From contig CAZXOC010000076.1 in the NCBI GenBank assembly GCA_964642165.1, positions 1 to 25,637 on the forward strand: DNA of 25,637 nt, in the 5' to 3' direction. Made by a program: the position numbers and the translations under genes. Below, one piece after another: positions 22,492 through 25,637 of this stretch (positions are counted from its first letter, which is position 1; the number at the start of each line of letters is the position of its first letter). The notes beneath the pieces are model-generated. The model did no database searches and was not told where the DNA came from. It was given only the letters and a program-made list of their open reading frames with translations. Origin of the DNA: CAYRVX01 sp964642165. GTDB lineage: Bacteria; Planctomycetota; Phycisphaerae; SM23-33.

Positions 22492-24435
22492 ATGCCGAAC
22501 ATTCGCGTCCTGCCGACCCACCTGGTCAACAAGATCGCCGCGGGCGAGGTGATCGAGCGGCCGGCCAGCGTCGTCAAGGAGCTGATCGAGAACGCCCTGG
22601 ACGCCGGCACGACGCGGATCGACGTGACCGTCGAGGACGGCGGGCGCCGGCTCATGCAGGTGACCGACGACGGCGGCGGCATGGGCGCCGACGACCTGGC
22701 GCGCGCCTTCCTGCCCCACGCCACGAGCAAGATCGCCGCGGAGGACGACCTGTCCCACATCGCCACGATGGGCTTCCGCGGCGAGGCGCTCGCGTCGATC
22801 GCGTCCGTCTCGCACGCCCGCATTCAAAGCCGCCGCCGCGAGGACGACAGCGGCTTCGTGATCGAAGCCTCGGGCGGCGAGATCAGCGAGGTGCGCCCCT
22901 GCGCGGCCGCGCCCGGCACCACCGTCACCATCCGCGACTTGTTCTTCAACACGCCCGCCCGCCGCAAGTTCATGCGGACGACCAACACGGAGCTGGGCCA
23001 CGTCGTCGAGCAGGTCGCGCGGCTGGCGCTGCCGCATCCCGAAGTGGCCTTCACGCTGACGCACAACGGGCGCGAGGTGAAGAACCTCCCCGCCGCCGAG
23101 ACGACCGTCCAGCGCGCGGGCGCCGTCTTCGGGCGGGAGCTCGCCGACTGCCTGCTGCCGCTGATTCGCCGCGGCGGGGCCATCGACGTCTCGGGCCTGA
23201 TCGCCCCGCCCGCCGCCGCGCGCGGCACGAGCAAGTGGCAGTACTACTTCCTCAACGGCCGGTACATCCGCGACCGCCTGCTCGGCCACGCCGTCCGCGA
23301 GGCCTTCCGCGGGCGCATCGACCCGAGCCGCTGGCCGGTGGCGCTGGTCTTCCTGGAGCTGGACCCGGCGGCCGTCGATGTCAACGTCCACCCCACGAAG
23401 ATCGAGGTCCGCTTCCAGAACAGCCAACTCGTCCACGGCGAGGTCCTCGCCGCGCTGACCGAGACGCTCAACCGCGCGGAGCTGAACCCCGACGCCGTCG
23501 TCCAGCCGCGGGGGCCGCTGCCCCTGCCCGCGCAGACAGGCGAGGCTGCCCCGGCGGGGGAGGACCCGGCGCTCGACGGCGACGACGAGCAGCGCCGCCA
23601 GTCGCTTCGCCAGGCGCTGGCGGACTTCTTCAAGTCCGCCCCGCCGCCCCAGCCGCGCCTGAGCTTCCCGGAGACACACGCCTCGCGGACGAGCGCGACA
23701 GTGCGCGACAGTTCGCCGCCCCGGCCCGAAGCGCCGGCGACGGGGTCGATCGTGGATCGCGCCTTGTCTGTCGGCGGGCCGGTGGGCGGCCCCGGCGAGG
23801 GCCCGGCGGGCTCCGGGATGCCCGCCCCGCCCGGCGACCGCCCCGGCGAGCCCGCCCCGCCTGCTGCCCGCGCCATCCAGATCCACAACAGCTACATCGT
23901 CGCCGCCGTCGAGGACGGCCTCGTCATCATCGACCAGCACGCCCTGCACGAGCGGCTGATCTACAACGAGCTGCGCGGGCGCCTGGCCCGGGGACGCCTC
24001 GCCGGCCAACGCCTGCTCATCCCGGCGACCTTCCCGGTCACGCCGACCGAGGCCGACCGCTTGAGCACCTTCGCCGCCCTGCTCTCGCGGGTGGGCATCG
24101 ACGTCGCGCCCTTCGGGCCGGACACGATGGCCGTCCAGCAGTTCCCCACGCTGCTCAGCGAGCGCGACGTGGCCCCGATCCCGTTCGTCCGCGAGGTGCT
24201 CGACCAGCTCGCCGAGGACGAAACCACCGACCCGGAGCGCCTCCTCGCCGGCGTGCTGGAGGTCATGGCGTGCCAGGCGGCGGTCAAGGCCGGGGACCCC
24301 CTCGGCCCGGCGGAGATCGAGTCGCTGCTGGCCCGCGCCCGGGACGCGGAGAAGGGCTCGGCCTGCCCGCACGGGCGCCCCACGACGCTGAAGATGACGC
24401 TCCGGGACCTGGAGAAGCAGTTCCGGCGAACGTGA
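22492..24435 (+). CDS. mutL: DNA mismatch repair protein MutL
   Basis: The 647-residue protein has an N-terminal GHKL ATPase with NKIAAGEVIERP (13-24), KELIENALDAG (29-39), TDDGGGM (58-64) and GFRGEAL (94-100), then the transducer domain (NGRYIRDRL; NVHPTKIEVRF). A Pro/Gly-rich linker (about 345-460) leads to the dimerisation/endonuclease domain. That domain contains DQHALHERLIYNE (481-493) and CPHGRPT (625-631), elements of the metal-dependent nicking endonuclease of non-methyl-directed systems. In the DQHA(X)2E(X)4E motif the second Glu position is Asn492, with a Glu one residue later. MutL couples mismatch recognition by MutS to strand removal. It has its own promoter. mutS is not in the window. 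Confidence 0.97.
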   Translation: MPNIRVLPTHLVNKIAAGEVIERPASVVKELIENALDAGTTRIDVTVEDGGRRLMQVTDDGGGMGADDLARAFLPHATSKIAAEDDLSHIATMGFRGEALASIASVSHARIQSRRREDDSGFVIEASGGEISEVRPCAAAPGTTVTIRDLFFNTPARRKFMRTTNTELGHVVEQVARLALPHPEVAFTLTHNGREVKNLPAAETTVQRAGAVFGRELADCLLPLIRRGGAIDVSGLIAPPAAARGTSKWQYYFLNGRYIRDRLLGHAVREAFRGRIDPSRWPVALVFLELDPAAVDVNVHPTKIEVRFQNSQLVHGEVLAALTETLNRAELNPDAVVQPRGPLPLPAQTGEAAPAGEDPALDGDDEQRRQSLRQALADFFKSAPPPQPRLSFPETHASRTSATVRDSSPPRPEAPATGSIVDRALSVGGPVGGPGEGPAGSGMPAPPGDRPGEPAPPAARAIQIHNSYIVAAVEDGLVIIDQHALHERLIYNELRGRLARGRLAGQRLLIPATFPVTPTEADRLSTFAALLSRVGIDVAPFGPDTMAVQQFPTLLSERDVAPIPFVREVLDQLAEDETTDPERLLAGVLEVMACQAAVKAGDPLGPAEIESLLARARDAEKGSACPHGRPTTLKMTLRDLEKQFRRT

Positions 24436-24482
24436 GGCCCCCGCCGATGCCGTCGGACCCCGGCCCGCAAGGCGGTCGGGAC

Positions 24483-24510
24483 TTGCATCGCCGCGCCTGC
24501 ACCGTATGCT
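24483..24510 (+). promoter_or_regulatory. Candidate promoter of the hydrolase-like lipoprotein gene
   Basis: TTGCAT (24483-24488) and TATGCT (24505-24510, 4 of 6) are 16 nt apart, leaving a leader of about 64 nt with GGAGAG (about 24569-24574) as RBS. Confidence 0.45.
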
Positions 24511-24580
24511 AATGCGCGTCTGTGGCTTCCGGCGGCAAAGAATGCAGGCAACCACGCTGCGACCCTGCGGAGAGACGCCC

Positions 24581-25552
24581 ATGAAAGCGATTCCAGCGTC
24601 CGGCCTTGCGTTGGCGGCTATGCTCCTGTGCGGCGGCTGCGAGACCGACTTCTACGCCAAGCAGATCGTCCAGCCCAACACGGACCGCGGCAAGCAGGCG
24701 CTGTGGGTGACCGGCACCGGCAAGCAGCTCATCATGCGCAAGCAGATCGATCTGTCCCAGCCGTTCTCGATGCCCGACGGGACCGAGATCGACGTGTGGG
24801 TCATCAAGGCCCGTCCGCCGGAGGGCGAAGCCGCCTCCGACGCCGCGCGGCTCGGCACGGCGCTGCTGCTGCACGACCTGCGCGAGAGCAAGGCGTTCCT
24901 CCTGGATGCCGGGCGCCGCCTCGCGAAGCGCGGCTACGACGTGGTCCTGCCGGACCTCCGCGCCCACGGGCGCAGCACCGGCACCTACGTCACCTACGGA
25001 ACGGTCGAGAAGCAGGACCTCAAGCGCGTCATGGACCTCCTGATCAACGCCGGCTCCGTGCACGCCGACGTCTACGTGCTCGGCATCAAGTTCGGCGCCG
25101 TCACGGGGATCCAGTACGCGGCCATCGACCCGCGCTGCAAGGGCATCGTCGCCATCGCGCCCTTCAGGGACGCCGCCAGCGAGGCCCGGCGGATGATCTT
25201 CCCGCTGGCCCCGGCGATGAGCAACCAGGACTTCGAGAAGGTCCTCGCCCGCGCCGGCCAGCTCGCCAACTTCGATCCGCATCTCGCCTCCAGCGAACGA
25301 GCGGCGGCGTCCATCACCTGTCCCCTCCTGATCGCCCACGGGATGTTCTCCGTCCCCCCGGCGGAATGCCAGGCCATCCACGACGCCGCCAGGGGACCGA
25401 AGAAGCTCCAGGCCGTGGCCCCGCTTCCCGGCCCCGAACAGATGCGGATGCTGGCCGACTACCAGGGCTGGCTTGTCGACAAGCTCCACCACGTCGCCAC
25501 AAAGAGCCTCGCCGAGGCCCCCCCGGCCACCCAGCCCGCCGGCGGCCTTTAG
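24581..25552 (+). CDS. Lipoprotein with an alpha/beta-hydrolase fold lacking a recognisable catalytic triad
   Basis: The 323-residue protein starts with a signal sequence ending in LLCGGC (Cys20), a loose lipobox, so it is probably a lipid-anchored envelope protein. The rest follows the alpha/beta-hydrolase layout: ALLLHDLRESK (94-104), RGYDVVLPDLRAHGRS (117-132), the elbow strand VYVLGIKFGAVTG (164-176) and CPLLIAHG (247-254). The nucleophile elbow GxSxG reads GIKFG, with Lys170 where Ser, Cys or Asp is expected. The acid position after IAHG reads MFSVPP without Asp, and no His lies at the usual C-terminal place (the nearest are His303-304). An enzyme-like ancestor with a binding or structural role is therefore likely. 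The ATG at 24581 follows GGAGAG. The Pro/Ala-rich tail ends at 25552; the last 85 bp of the window show no gene. Confidence 0.85.
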   Translation: MKAIPASGLALAAMLLCGGCETDFYAKQIVQPNTDRGKQALWVTGTGKQLIMRKQIDLSQPFSMPDGTEIDVWVIKARPPEGEAASDAARLGTALLLHDLRESKAFLLDAGRRLAKRGYDVVLPDLRAHGRSTGTYVTYGTVEKQDLKRVMDLLINAGSVHADVYVLGIKFGAVTGIQYAAIDPRCKGIVAIAPFRDAASEARRMIFPLAPAMSNQDFEKVLARAGQLANFDPHLASSERAAASITCPLLIAHGMFSVPPAECQAIHDAARGPKKLQAVAPLPGPEQMRMLADYQGWLVDKLHHVATKSLAEAPPATQPAGGL

Positions 25553-25637
25553 GGCCGAAAATCGCCGTAAGTCTCGATTGATTGTGGCAGAACTGTCCAA
25601 TCCTGGGGCCCTCCCCGAGGCCTAGAATTGCGATAAG

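Noticed and set aside
25553..25637. A promoter at the right edge based on TAGAAT at 25623-25628
   Set aside because: No -35 at 16-18 nt is convincing and the downstream gene is outside the window.

Overview
The window is a GC-rich bacterial scaffold. A run of exactly 100 N at 7135-7234 shows it is an assembled contig pair, probably from a metagenome or draft genome. Lipoprotein signals, a MreC/MreD/PBP2/RodA elongation cluster, MutL and ScpB indicate a peptidoglycan-containing bacterium with a Gram-negative-type envelope. The mixture of Gfo/Idh, enolase-superfamily, sugar-isomerase-like and FAH enzymes, a DUF5658-like membrane protein and a stand-alone CBM48-like protein most resembles Planctomycetota (Phycisphaerae or a neighbouring lineage). 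That placement is inference from gene style only; there is no rRNA or other marker here.

Layout. (1) 1-392: the end of a Pro/Lys-rich protein with 48-bp tandem repeats. (2) 568-7092: a small-molecule catabolic block. A forward operon (Gfo/Idh oxidoreductase, enolase-superfamily enzyme, lipoprotein nitrilase-fold amidase) meets a reverse pair (TIM-barrel isomerase/epimerase, D-2-hydroxyacid dehydrogenase), which diverges from a FAH-family hydrolase. The set looks like handling of sugar acids or other carboxylic acids, but no substrate can be named. (3) 7093-8753: the assembly gap, scpB, a strong hairpin, a small CBM48-like protein, and a 394-bp gene-free stretch that is less GC-rich and rich in inverted repeats. 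(4) 8754-14496: a large flavin/Fe-S reductase fusing an old-yellow-enzyme barrel to a GltD-like module, divergent from a three-gene operon of larC (nickel-pincer cofactor maturation), a small membrane/HTH protein and a family 2 glycosyltransferase. (5) 14475-15843: an alpha/beta hydrolase and a DUF5658-like membrane protein. (6) 15868-20860, reverse: mreC-mreD-mrdA(PBP2)-rodA, the lateral-wall synthesis machine without mreB. (7) 20977-25552, forward: a sigma-54 response regulator, mutL, and a lipoprotein with an alpha/beta-hydrolase fold whose catalytic residues appear to be missing.

The most notable observations are a dockerin/EF-hand-type calcium-loop signature inside the PBP2 transpeptidase domain just after the KTG motif; the hydrolase-like lipoprotein with Lys at the nucleophile position; the OYE-GltD fusion with three cysteine clusters; the structured 394-bp intergenic region; and two genes whose predicted promoters place the transcription start on the ATG, suggesting leaderless mRNAs. 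I did not find a CRISPR array, insertion sequence, tRNA, rRNA or phage module.
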